DNA of 46,821 nt, taken from assembly GCA_018432235.1 (NCBI GenBank), contig JAHDLO010000002.1, positions 1 through 46,821 on the forward strand, written 5' to 3'. Position 1 is the first letter of the stretch; the number at the start of each line of letters is the position of its first letter. Of the stretch, positions 35,111 through 43,415 are shown in pieces. Below the pieces are notes generated by a model. The model was not told the origin of the DNA. It worked only from the letters and a program-made list of their open reading frames with translations, and did not search any database. A program made the translations under genes and the position numbers. This DNA comes from Clostridiaceae bacterium. GTDB taxonomy: Bacteria > Bacillota > Clostridia > Peptostreptococcales > Natronincolaceae.

Positions 35111-36418
35111 CTACAGCAGCTCTATATTTTCTCTGTTCTTGACATCCTTCATTGCATTTTTTGTATCGAAAATAACCCTTGAATGCTTTTGAACCAGTTC
35201 ATAATCTATATTTGAATGGGCGGCTGTTATTATAATTAAATCTGCTGACTCTAAAAGTGCTATCGTTAATTCAGACTCACCCTTTTTTGTTACTCCACCC
35301 TCGTCAAACTCCGGCACGTAGGGATCATAATAAATAACCTCTCCACCTAATCTTTCAACATGCTCAATTACCTTAATTGCGGGACTTTCTCTATAATCAT
35401 CAATATCCTGCTTGTAGGCAACACCTAGAAACAGTATTTTCGAACCCCTTACTGCTTTTTCCTGACGGTTTAAAATCCTGCTGACCCTCTCTGCACAGTA
35501 TTCTGGCATACGATCATTCACCATCATTGAGGATTCAATCATTGATGTATGAAAGCCATATTCACGGGCCTTCCATGAAAGATAGTAAGGATCTAAGGGA
35601 ATACAATGCCCTCCCAAGCCTGAGCCCGGGTAAAATGCTTGAAAACCATAAGGCTTTGATTTAGCAGCCTCTATAACCTCCCAGAAGTTGATCCCCATTT
35701 TATTACTTAACATAGCCAGTTCATTTACTAGGCCTATATTAATATTTCTATAGGTGTTTTCCAGTATCTTTTCCATTTCAGCTATTCTAGGTGATGATAC
35801 CCGGAAAACAGGAGCTTCTATGATATTCTCGTACATTACAGCGGCGATATCAGTACATTCTGGTGTAATTCCCCCCACTACCTTTGGTGTGTTTTTTGTT
35901 TTATATATCAGATTGCCGGGATCCACCCTTTCAGGTGAAAATGCAAGAAAGAAATCTTCACCGCATTTTAGTCCTGATGACTCAAGTATTGGTTTTAACA
36001 GTTCCTCGGTTGTTCCGGGATAGGTGGTGGATTCCAGTACTATCAACATATTCTTATGCATATATGGCACTATGCCTTCTGCAGAGTTTTTTACATAGCT
36101 AATATCCGGCTGCTGGTATCTGTCTAGTGGTGTGGGCACACAAATACAAACGCAATCAGCCTTTTTTATTTGAGATATGTCTGTAGTTGCCCTCAATAAT
36201 CCACTTTCTACGATTTCCTCCAGCTCCTCGTTAATAACATCACCAATATAGTTCTTACCTGCATTTATCATATCCACCTTAGATTGCTGTACATCAAAGC
36301 CTATTGTTGAATATCCTGCCTTAGCCTTTTCCACAGCCAGCGGAAGCCCTACATAGCCCAGACCAATAACACCAAGAATAGCACTTTTGTTGAGCAATTT
36401 CTCCTTCAATATATTCAT
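35111..36418 (-). CDS. wbpA: UDP-N-acetylglucosamine 6-dehydrogenase, WbpA-like
   Basis: A 435-residue nucleotide-sugar dehydrogenase. The NAD loop is G-V-I-G-L-G-Y-V-G-L-P-L near 17-28. The catalytic cysteine is C272 in G-S-G-L-G-G-H-C-I-P-L-D-P-Y-Y-L. The C-terminal domain has G-V-A-Y-K-Q-D-I-D-D-Y-R-E-S-P. It converts UDP-GlcNAc to UDP-GlcNAcA by two oxidations, the first step of the diacetamido-uronic acid route. The length and the next three genes favour WbpA over UDP-glucose or ManNAc dehydrogenases. ATG after GGGGGTA. Confidence 0.9.
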   Translation of the reverse strand: MNILKEKLLNKSAILGVIGLGYVGLPLAVEKAKAGYSTIGFDVQQSKVDMINAGKNYIGDVINEELEEIVESGLLRATTDISQIKKADCVCICVPTPLDRYQQPDISYVKNSAEGIVPYMHKNMLIVLESTTYPGTTEELLKPILESSGLKCGEDFFLAFSPERVDPGNLIYKTKNTPKVVGGITPECTDIAAVMYENIIEAPVFRVSSPRIAEMEKILENTYRNINIGLVNELAMLSNKMGINFWEVIEAAKSKPYGFQAFYPGSGLGGHCIPLDPYYLSWKAREYGFHTSMIESSMMVNDRMPEYCAERVSRILNRQEKAVRGSKILFLGVAYKQDIDDYRESPAIKVIEHVERLGGEVIYYDPYVPEFDEGGVTKKGESELTIALLESADLIIITAAHSNIDYELVQKHSRVIFDTKNAMKDVKNRENIELL

Positions 36419-36551
36419 GGTATCTATACCCCCATTATTAATTTTTGCTTTAAATAATCTATAATCAAAAGAATATGAGTATTATTCATCATAATAAAAT
36501 CAAATCTTTATTTTTCGAAATTGTGTTGTAAAAAATATTAGGACTAATCAC

Positions 36552-37283
36552 TTATTTACTACGTTTTAAAATATTTCTAGCTTCCTCGTACTTCTTTACA
36601 GAAATGGGATCATTTACAAGCTTACATCTGCTGCATTCAGGCCTTTCATTGGATTCAACAAACCAAACCCTCCCTATTTTATCCAGAGCTATATCCAATC
36701 CTGCTATCCTTATGGCCTGTTGATTTCCTAATATCGATGCTATCTGATGTGAAAGGTCTATGATTTCTCTAAAAGCTGCCAAAGGTTCCTGCTTTTGATC
36801 GTATTCCTGCAAAATCTTTTGCAATGGAAAATCCTCTGCTCCCTTCGCTACATTTGTTACTACAGCATCCTGCACTGTAGCCACCTTAGCTGATGTTAAA
36901 GTTACCCTCCAGGTTTTTAATACCTTCTGTAAAACGATTCTCATATCAAAGGGCCTGCCTTTATATGTGGCTAAATCTATTCCCTGTTGGATAATGTATT
37001 TTTGAGGCCATATCATTATTTTCCTTAAGACAGAGCCTATATTGCTTGTATCCACCTGCTTAGTTGTTTTTTCATAGGCTATCTGATATGTCCCATTATT
37101 CAGAGATTTGACCCTTATTACGCCATTACCACCTGCGTTGTCATTGGGCTTTAAATAAATTACCTGATGCTTATTTAGCATATTCAAAAGTGACTTGTTA
37201 TGGAACCAATAGGTCTCAGGTAAATGTCTTGCTACAAAAGGATCCTTTATCAAAATCTCATACTGCTTTATCTTATTACGCAA
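36552..37283 (-). CDS. YheC/YheD-like ATP-grasp protein
   Basis: A 243-residue protein that corresponds to the ATP-grasp core of the YheC/YheD family, whose Bacillus members are spore-coat associated. Features are Y-L-K-P-N-D-N-A-G-G-N-G-V near 43-55, P-F-D-M-R-I-V-L-Q-K near 112-121, and a C-terminal E-S-N-E-R-P-E-C near 217. ATP-grasp enzymes ligate a carboxylate to an amine or thiol. A TTG start is likely, with GGGAGGG seven bases upstream. It lies between the sugar genes and a glycosyltransferase. Confidence 0.82.
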   Translation of the reverse strand: MRNKIKQYEILIKDPFVARHLPETYWFHNKSLLNMLNKHQVIYLKPNDNAGGNGVIRVKSLNNGTYQIAYEKTTKQVDTSNIGSVLRKIMIWPQKYIIQQGIDLATYKGRPFDMRIVLQKVLKTWRVTLTSAKVATVQDAVVTNVAKGAEDFPLQKILQEYDQKQEPLAAFREIIDLSHQIASILGNQQAIRIAGLDIALDKIGRVWFVESNERPECSRCKLVNDPISVKKYEEARNILKRSK

Positions 37284-37327
37284 GCCTTATCCCTCCCTAT
37301 ACATTATAGCCACAAGCTATATAAAGC

Positions 37328-38413
37328 TTAGTTTGCTCCACCAGCTATTGTATGCCCCGTTGTTGCGTGGCGCTGAAGTGCTTCTTCATAAACAAAAAAT
37401 GTCTCATCTACCATCCTTTGAATGTCGAAGTTTTCCTCAGCTATCTTCCTCGCAGCATTTCTTGCTGCCTCTAAAATATCTCGACGCTGATTAAGGAGCT
37501 GAATATCCTTCACAATCTTCAGGGAATCTAGCTCTGCATATCCGTGCTTAGGTGAAGCACTGAGTATAGGAGATTTGCCCTCCTCAAACCAATTTCTTTT
37601 AACCATACCGCCATACCCTTGACCTATTAAGAAACCCACATTCCCACAGGCCATAGCTTCCCTTAAGGCACGACCTCGACCGAAGACGATATGACTCCAC
37701 TGAAGATACTCCAGCGGATCATGTACCCAACCACAGCCTTCCATTTCCCCTATATCAGCTCCCAATGCATGCCCGAGAACCTTAGCTTCTATGGTTATTC
37801 CTTTTTTTCTTAAAACTCTAATTGCTTTGGCTAGGTATGTAACTCCCTTTGCAGCAGGGCCGTTGGTTCTTCCCATCCATAAGATGCGTAGTGGCTCGTT
37901 GCCAATTCTTATGTCACTGGGTCTGTAATGGGCTATATCAACTCCATTGAATATAATTTTAATTCTATTTTGAAATTCAGGCCCTGCCGACATTGCCACC
38001 TCAGGACCAATAGCTATAATCCCCTTTGCTTCTCTCAAGGCTTCTCCATGCAGCCTGCTCCAGCTGGCAGTTCCATGAAGGGTCATTACATAGGGAATAT
38101 TCAATCTTCTAGAGGCACTGATGGCGGCAGATAAAACAATTGGTGAATGTGCATGGATTAAATCTATCTTCAAATTTTCCACAATATTGACCAGTTCTTC
38201 ATCAGATTCATAGCAAAAGTAATCTAATCCTTGTAGGGACTCCACCATACCCTCCATATCTCTCTTGGTTAGCTTAAACAATCGGGCGGTATTAGGATTA
38301 TGAATTAGACCTATGACAGGCTGTAGACCTCTTTTTTTCATATACAGGGCCAGCTCTCTAACATGGGTAAATACACCACATTTTGCTAATATAGAAATAA
38401 ACAATATCTGCAT
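37328..38413 (-). CDS. Glycosyltransferase family 4 protein
   Basis: A 361-residue GT-B glycosyltransferase. It starts M-Q-I-L-F-I-S-I-L-A-K-C-G-V-F-T-H-V-R-E-L-A. D-L-I-H-A-H-S-P-I-V is near 84-93, F-N-G-V-D-I-A-H-Y near 155, and the donor-site E-A-M-A-C-G near 256. It presumably transfers a sugar-nucleotide product of the neighbouring genes. It differs from the three EIAGQ-type transferases further along. The leader contains a structured inverted-repeat element. Confidence 0.88.
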   Translation of the reverse strand: MQILFISILAKCGVFTHVRELALYMKKRGLQPVIGLIHNPNTARLFKLTKRDMEGMVESLQGLDYFCYESDEELVNIVENLKIDLIHAHSPIVLSAAISASRRLNIPYVMTLHGTASWSRLHGEALREAKGIIAIGPEVAMSAGPEFQNRIKIIFNGVDIAHYRPSDIRIGNEPLRILWMGRTNGPAAKGVTYLAKAIRVLRKKGITIEAKVLGHALGADIGEMEGCGWVHDPLEYLQWSHIVFGRGRALREAMACGNVGFLIGQGYGGMVKRNWFEEGKSPILSASPKHGYAELDSLKIVKDIQLLNQRRDILEAARNAARKIAEENFDIQRMVDETFFVYEEALQRHATTGHTIAGGAN

Positions 38414-38438
38414 TTCAGCACCTACCTTTTAAGGATTT

Positions 38439-38614
38439 TTTAAAGGCCTCTAGTGGCTTTTGACATACGTTTTGGAAAACGTAGTGAAGGACTACTGATG
38501 TAGCCCTTAATATTTAATATAGAGGTGTTAAATTACACTGATCTATATTTATTTAGTTTTAGTATATGCACAAGTAAGCCGTTAGTGCATGAAGTCCCAC
38601 CAGAGGCCTTTAAA
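38439..38614. repeat. 176-bp inverted-repeat element between glycosylation genes
   Basis: TTTAAAGGCCTCTAGTGG (38439-38456) and its near-perfect complement CCACCAGAGGCCTTTAAA (38597-38614, 17 of 18) bound a segment with more hairpins: TACGTTTT-GG-AAAACGTA at 38466-38483, AAGGACTAC with GTAGCCCTT at about 38488-38509, and ATGCAC with GTGCAT near 38567-38591. It contains no gene. It may be a miniature mobile element or a structured leader of the GT4 gene. Confidence 0.6.
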
Positions 38615-38620
38615 TTTACA

Positions 38621-39037
38621 CTAGATGGTATCCAGAATTAAAAATGGCGGATTACTTTCAAGATATTTAGAGCTCTGTTTATCTATCTTTATAACAATGC
38701 CATGATTGTGAGTTCCCTTAGTGTACCATTTTTTAACATTTGGCGTTACGTTTATTACCAGCTCCCTTTGTTTAGGCGAAGGCCTCAGTATCTTTTTCAT
38801 ATTGGAAAAGCTAGGGATTTCCCCCTTTTGCAGGCCCTTTTCACTCCAACTAGCAGTTATTTCCTTGACATAAACATTTGTGGGTGCTGTCGCTTTTACA
38901 AGAGGCACATGAAGATTCATTGTAGTCACCTTCATATCTCTGGGCACATTTGCTAAATTGAAGGATACGAACAATAGATCCCTTATGACATACAGCCTAT
39001 CGGGTATGATAAACATCTTCTTTTCTAATGATTTCAA
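38621..39037 (-). CDS. DNRLRE-like beta-rich protein
   Basis: A 138-residue protein resembling one DNRLRE module: R-D-L-L-F-V-S-F-N-L near 19-28, then L-V-I-N-V-T-P-N-V-K-K-W near 92-103 and G-I-V-I-K near 112. The W-near-T-x-W-V helper pattern and the A-S-W-S-E segment are typical. Such domains occur on cell and spore surfaces. No signal peptide is present, which would suit assembly from the mother cell. It probably starts with TTG after GGAGG. Downstream of the paralogous glycosyltransferases. Confidence 0.62.
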   Translation of the reverse strand: MKSLEKKMFIIPDRLYVIRDLLFVSFNLANVPRDMKVTTMNLHVPLVKATAPTNVYVKEITASWSEKGLQKGEIPSFSNMKKILRPSPKQRELVINVTPNVKKWYTKGTHNHGIVIKIDKQSSKYLESNPPFLILDTI

Positions 39038-39089
39038 CGCAATACATCCTCCTCTCTTAGACTAGTTGCATTTCTAGAACATTATGATC

Positions 39090-40121
39090 TCAACCATTTA
39101 GGACCTTCTGATATATTTGAATTAAATCATTAATGAGCTTTGAGCCTTCATGGTATTTCTCAATATATTTTCTTCCCTCTACGCCCAGTCTGTGGCGCTC
39201 TTCAGGATTTAGAATCAAATACCTTAGTCTGTCATACAGGTTATCAGGATTGGCGGATACTATCGGCAATTCTCTAGGATACAACGCCATAAGGTCTGGA
39301 CGAATGTAGCAAATTACCGCCTTTCCCATAGCCATAGCTTCTACACTGACATTACCATAGGCCCCACATAATACTTGGTCGATAACTATGTCTGCCTGAC
39401 TATAGTAATTTAGAGCCTCCTTGTGGCAGATTCCCTCAATATTAAGATATTTGAGGGCTATGCCATCCTTCTTAAGTCTGTCAATCGTAGCCTTTATAAT
39501 ATCAGATCCCTTAAATCCTCTATGGGTAGGGGCATGCACGATCATTGGCACCTTGCTGCTTAAATCAGGATATGAAGGTAGAATTGCTTTACTGTTAATA
39601 AATCTTGGCAGCACATAAACTGACTTCCCCTTTTTGCTGTAGTAATCAATGACATATTTATATAATTCGTAGTCCTGTACAATAGCTGCATCCATTGACT
39701 CCGAAAAAATTTCTAGATTTTTAAATATCAAATCATCAGTAAGATAATTTGCAGTGTTTACATAGGGATTTACATAATCATTCCCTTTTTTCGCCATTAA
39801 TTCAGACCTCACATCATTTCCTCTATGATGCATGATCAGTTTTTTCCCTGCTGCTTTTATCATATCGAAGTCTCGGAAGTCGTCTATGATCGAATATCCG
39901 TTGTGAAAATGAAATACATCATAATAATCAATGAATTTATCCAATGTCTTTATTAGTTCATAGGCCTCCGTTTCAAAAACATTTTCATACTGTAGATAGT
40001 TTTCAAAATAGTTAAAGCTATGGGCTCTGTAACCGGCTTCTCTTAGATATTTACAAATCAATCCTGCCTGACCCGCAATTTCTAAAGGCACATGGACTAC
40101 TTTAGGTTTTTTTTTCTGCAT
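39090..40121 (-). CDS. Glycosyltransferase, EIAGQ-type paralogue 1
   Basis: A 343-residue GT-B protein. It opens with V-V-H-V-P-L-E-I-A-G-Q-A-G-L-I-C-K-Y-L-R, has P-M-I-V-H-A-P-T-H-R-G-F-K-G-S near 190-206 and D-Q-V-L-C-G-A-Y-G-N-V-S-V-E-A-M-A-M-G-K near 245-265. The last motif is the donor phosphate-binding loop. The same three blocks occur in two other genes of this cluster (40137-41126 and 42429-43415). The shared N-terminus suggests a common acceptor. GGAGGGGGG precedes the ATG. Confidence 0.82.
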   Translation of the reverse strand: MQKKKPKVVHVPLEIAGQAGLICKYLREAGYRAHSFNYFENYLQYENVFETEAYELIKTLDKFIDYYDVFHFHNGYSIIDDFRDFDMIKAAGKKLIMHHRGNDVRSELMAKKGNDYVNPYVNTANYLTDDLIFKNLEIFSESMDAAIVQDYELYKYVIDYYSKKGKSVYVLPRFINSKAILPSYPDLSSKVPMIVHAPTHRGFKGSDIIKATIDRLKKDGIALKYLNIEGICHKEALNYYSQADIVIDQVLCGAYGNVSVEAMAMGKAVICYIRPDLMALYPRELPIVSANPDNLYDRLRYLILNPEERHRLGVEGRKYIEKYHEGSKLINDLIQIYQKVLNG

Positions 40122-40136
40122 AGTATATCCCCCCTC

Positions 40137-41126
40137 CTAAAGCTGACTATAAATATTACACAATCTATCGACTACATTACCAATTTCATGATATCTCATG
40201 GCATACTCTCGACTTGCTCGGCCTATGCTGGCCAATCTTTCAGGATTGCATACTAAGCCAACTAATGTCTCATAAACTGCCTCTGGCTTTGAAGTTACTA
40301 TGGGTAAATCTGCAGGAAATTGCTGTTTTACATCATCTCTAATATAAGCTACAACTACCTTTCCCATCGCCATAGCCTCTACACTCAGCATGCCGTAGCT
40401 GCCACACAGCAGCTGGTCAATGATGATATCTGCCTCCATATATGCCTTCATGGCCTCCTTGTGGCTCATGTTTTCTATAGCCTGATAGATGAACTTATCA
40501 GGATGGTATTGCCTCAGCTTTATTATTCCGGCATCTACATAAACTGAGCCCTTAAAATTTCTATTGGTTGGCGCATGAATAATCTTAAAAACCTTTTTGT
40601 TTGCATCAGGATAAGCCACGGGTATTTCATTAACCTTACAGGCAAGAGGCAAAACATGAACCTTTTTATAATAATCCTTTACATAAGGATATACCTCGTA
40701 GTCCTGAACAATAGCTGTGTCAATATAACTTGATATGAAGCTTAAGCTATTGTGTATTTGCTGATCGGTATAATAGCTGCTGGGCAGGGCATAGGGGTTA
40801 AGGGCCCGGACCTTTGCTTGGCTCCGTACATCATTTCCCCAATGATGCATAATCATCTTCTTACCATGCTTAGCAAAGAAAGGAAGATCTGTATTAGCTA
40901 GCATAAAGGTATTTCCATTATAAAAATGGATGATATCTATATTTTTATCTAAATCATTTATAAGCTTAAATAATTCATAGGCATCTGTACTCAAAATTTT
41001 GCCGTTATATTGCAAATAACTATTAAACCAGTTATATCCACTGGCATAATGACCCTTTGCCCGCAAGCCCTCACATAGAATACCCATCTGTCCAGCAATT
41101 TCAGTTGGTGCATGTATAATCTGCAT
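40137..41126 (-). CDS. Glycosyltransferase, EIAGQ-type paralogue 2
   Basis: A 329-residue GT-B protein, paralogue of the previous one. It has M-Q-I-I-H-A-P-T-E-I-A-G-Q-M-G-I-L-C-E-G-L at the start, F-K-I-I-H-A-P-T-N-R-N-F-K-G-S near 180 and D-Q-L-L-C-G-S-Y-G-M-L-S-V-E-A-M-A-M-G-K near 235. It is 15 bp upstream of paralogue 1, so they are co-transcribed. The leader contains copy B of the dispersed intergenic element. ATG follows AAGGAGG. Confidence 0.82.
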   Translation of the reverse strand: MQIIHAPTEIAGQMGILCEGLRAKGHYASGYNWFNSYLQYNGKILSTDAYELFKLINDLDKNIDIIHFYNGNTFMLANTDLPFFAKHGKKMIMHHWGNDVRSQAKVRALNPYALPSSYYTDQQIHNSLSFISSYIDTAIVQDYEVYPYVKDYYKKVHVLPLACKVNEIPVAYPDANKKVFKIIHAPTNRNFKGSVYVDAGIIKLRQYHPDKFIYQAIENMSHKEAMKAYMEADIIIDQLLCGSYGMLSVEAMAMGKVVVAYIRDDVKQQFPADLPIVTSKPEAVYETLVGLVCNPERLASIGRASREYAMRYHEIGNVVDRLCNIYSQL

Positions 41127-41146
41127 ATTCTAACGCCTCCTTAATG

Positions 41147-41278
41147 GTCTATGGATACTAGTACTTCTTTACAATTAAATTCTTAGTAATCCCTGGTTGA
41201 TTTCATATAGCTTTGTGGTCATCAGTCGTAATTTTACTGGATATTCCTTTTTCTTCCTGATGTTACCTCCTTATGATT
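41147..41278 (-). repeat. Dispersed intergenic element, copy B
   Basis: About 132 bp with the same ordered blocks as 20878-21012: AATTCTTAGT at 41178, GTCATCAGTCGTAAT at 41218-41232 (13 of 15 identical to copy A), ATATTCC at 41241, then GTTACC. Block spacings differ by only 1-3 bp between copies. It lies about 20 bp upstream of a minus-strand start codon, as does copy A (about 30 bp). Confidence 0.5.
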
Positions 41279-41315
41279 TACCTCAAGGTTTTAATGTCGC
41301 AAGACACTATCAATA

Positions 41316-41342
41316 ACATTTTTTCTACTATTACATATGTTG
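41316..41342 (+). promoter_or_regulatory. Candidate sigma-E/K promoter of the DUF4855-like gene
   Basis: AC (41316-41317), a 16-bp spacer and CATATGTTG (41334-41342). It fits CATANNNT of sigma-E fully and the sigma-K form with one mismatch. Confidence 0.4.
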
Positions 41343-41371
41343 TATAGAGAAAACTTGTGAGGAGGAATTTT

Positions 41372-42367
41372 ATGAGTTTAAAATTTTTATCCCCTAGTCA
41401 GCTGAATATCAAAAATCACTTAGCAATGATACCCATGGGCGATTTAGCTGATCATAAAATTGAAAATTGGACGACTGCTGATCTTCAGCCATATATCTCG
41501 TATATCTATCAAGGAAAGTTCATCGATACTGTTTTCGGTGGTTTAATATTTAATCCTATAAGCACAAGACCTGGTCGATTTATATACCCTCTTTATGCAA
41601 CCTTTGGCAATCTAGCCAATATCGAGGATTGGAAGCTAGCTATAGATAATTTATTTAAGTTGAACTTCAATCTGCATGCAGCATATTTATGTGGTAAGCC
41701 TCTGGATATATGGGTTTCATTGCCTTATCCCCTATCCCTACAGAATAATTTTGGCTATGCCGACAATGTTAATATCAATTTTGAGGATGAAAACCATAGA
41801 TTCTTAGCTTTAAAATGGTGGATAAATAGCTTTCTTGATCGATGGAGAAGTGAGGTTCATTTGCATTCACTACTCACCTTTAAGGGTTTCACCTGGCAAA
41901 GAGAGGCTATTATTGGTCCTGATAATCAGCTGGTAGTAAATGTTAACAAATATATACATGACCAACATTTGTTGAGTATGTGGCTTCCTAATTATGGCTC
42001 AAACAGTATTAACGATTGGCAAAAGATTGGCTTTGACGTAACCTGTATCAATTCTAATTATTATGGGAATACAACCTATGATTGGAAGTGGCTTAACTAT
42101 GCATCTGCTTTTGCAAAATTTTACCATACCGGTATGCAGATAAATTACGGAAAGGGCATTGTCTTCAGTCCAAATCACCTAATTGATTATTTGAATTTGG
42201 GTCTCCCCCAATACAATAGCTATATGAATGATTGCGTAATTGTCTATAACTTCCCAAATCAAAATCTAAAGGATGTATTCACGAATAATTTCACCGATTA
42301 TATACGAGTATATAGCTTCGCGAAAGGCATATATATGAAGGTTCCCTACCCAGATATGCCATATTAA
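41372..42367 (+). CDS. DUF4855-like protein
   Basis: A 331-residue aromatic-rich protein (many W, Y, F and N) that resembles the DUF4855 family, whose function is unknown and whose fold may be glycoside-hydrolase-like. Segments such as L-D-I-W-V-S-L-P-Y-P near 112, F-T-W-Q-R-E near 170 and M-W-L-P-N-Y-G-S near 197 support this. No signal peptide is present. The ATG at 41372 follows GAGGAGGA. It is the only plus-strand gene inside the glycosylation cluster, with its own promoter and terminator. It might trim or remodel the glycan, or be a structural coat protein. Confidence 0.6.
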   Translation: MSLKFLSPSQLNIKNHLAMIPMGDLADHKIENWTTADLQPYISYIYQGKFIDTVFGGLIFNPISTRPGRFIYPLYATFGNLANIEDWKLAIDNLFKLNFNLHAAYLCGKPLDIWVSLPYPLSLQNNFGYADNVNINFEDENHRFLALKWWINSFLDRWRSEVHLHSLLTFKGFTWQREAIIGPDNQLVVNVNKYIHDQHLLSMWLPNYGSNSINDWQKIGFDVTCINSNYYGNTTYDWKWLNYASAFAKFYHTGMQINYGKGIVFSPNHLIDYLNLGLPQYNSYMNDCVIVYNFPNQNLKDVFTNNFTDYIRVYSFAKGIYMKVPYPDMPY

Positions 42368-42381
42368 ACTTATCCCCTAAC

Positions 42382-42420
42382 AAAACAACTCCCAATAAAC
42401 ATAAGGAGTTGTTTTTGTTT
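42382..42420 (+). terminator. Terminator of the DUF4855-like gene
   Basis: AAAACAACTCC (42382-42392) pairs with GGAGTTGTTTT (42405-42415), followed by TGTTT. The T-rich arms may also stop the opposing transcript. Confidence 0.85.
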
Positions 42421-42428
42421 ATTCATTT

Positions 42429-43415
42429 TTACTTTAGTTGCGCATATATTGCCAGTAATTTATTGAGTACAATATCTCTCTCATGGTACCTTTCAACGTA
42501 TTTTCTCCCCATAATACCAAGATGATGTCTTTGCTTCGGGCTTTCTATGAGCATTTTTATTTTCTCCTTAACATTGTCTGGATTTCCATTGACAATGGGT
42601 AGACTTGATGGAAATTTATCTACTAAATCAGGTCTGATGAAACCCACAACTGGTTTCCCCAGCGCCATCGACTCTACACTTAACAGTCCATAGGAGCCGC
42701 AAAGTATTTGATCCAATATAATATCAGCTTTTTTATAGAGCTTTAGAACCTCAGCATTACTCATTTTTTCTATCCTTTTGTAGTCAAAGCTATGAGTTTT
42801 TCTCAATTCTTCAATTGCCTTTTCCACATAAATTGTGCCCTTAAAATCAGGATTTGTTGGGGCATGTAGAATCAACGGCTTCTTTTTATCCTTTTCGGGG
42901 TAGGAGGGTTTAAATCTAGTTAAGTCTATCGCCAGAGGTAAGATATGCACCCTTTTATAGTATTTTTCTACGTAAGGCAACACTTCATAATCCTGAACAA
43001 TAGCATCTGATATATACTTAGAAATTATTGAAAGCTTACGATGAATCTCCTCATTCGGAGGAGAATCACCTGTATATACATAAGGATTATTTATTCGAGC
43101 CATGTCATGAAAGCGAACATCGTTTCCCCAGTGATGCATTATAGCCTTTTTCCCCTTTTCCCTTATTTTCTGAAGATCTGCAAATTGCTCTTCCATGCTG
43201 GTGGCATAATGAAAATGAAAAAGATCATAAAAATTAATAATATGCTTAGCTGTGTTCCTCAATTCGCTTACACTGGTATTTATAAGATGCTCCTTATAGC
43301 CTAAATAGGAATGAAAGGTATTGTATGCGCTGGCTATATTTCCTCTCTTCTTTAAACCACCGCATAATATTCCCATTTGACCTGCTATTTCAACAATGCC
43401 ATGAAAAATCTTCAT
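42429..43415 (-). CDS. Glycosyltransferase, EIAGQ-type paralogue 3
   Basis: A 328-residue GT-B protein and third member of the set. It opens M-K-I-F-H-G-I-V-E-I-A-G-Q-M-G-I-L-C-G-G-L, has L-I-L-H-A-P-T-N-P-D-F-K-G-T near 180 and D-Q-I-L-C-G-S-Y-G-L-L-S-V-E-S-M-A-L-G-K near 235. It overlaps the epimerase gene stop by one base (TAATG), so they are coupled. It is separated from the other two paralogues by the DUF4855-like gene. Confidence 0.82.
   Translation of the reverse strand: MKIFHGIVEIAGQMGILCGGLKKRGNIASAYNTFHSYLGYKEHLINTSVSELRNTAKHIINFYDLFHFHYATSMEEQFADLQKIREKGKKAIMHHWGNDVRFHDMARINNPYVYTGDSPPNEEIHRKLSIISKYISDAIVQDYEVLPYVEKYYKRVHILPLAIDLTRFKPSYPEKDKKKPLILHAPTNPDFKGTIYVEKAIEELRKTHSFDYKRIEKMSNAEVLKLYKKADIILDQILCGSYGLLSVESMALGKPVVGFIRPDLVDKFPSSLPIVNGNPDNVKEKIKMLIESPKQRHHLGIMGRKYVERYHERDIVLNKLLAIYAQLK

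Noticed and set aside
41190..41232. Hammerhead ribozyme in the dispersed leader element
   Set aside because: The minus strand has CTGATGA followed by GAAA, but no complementary stems flank these boxes, and copy A lacks the GAAA.
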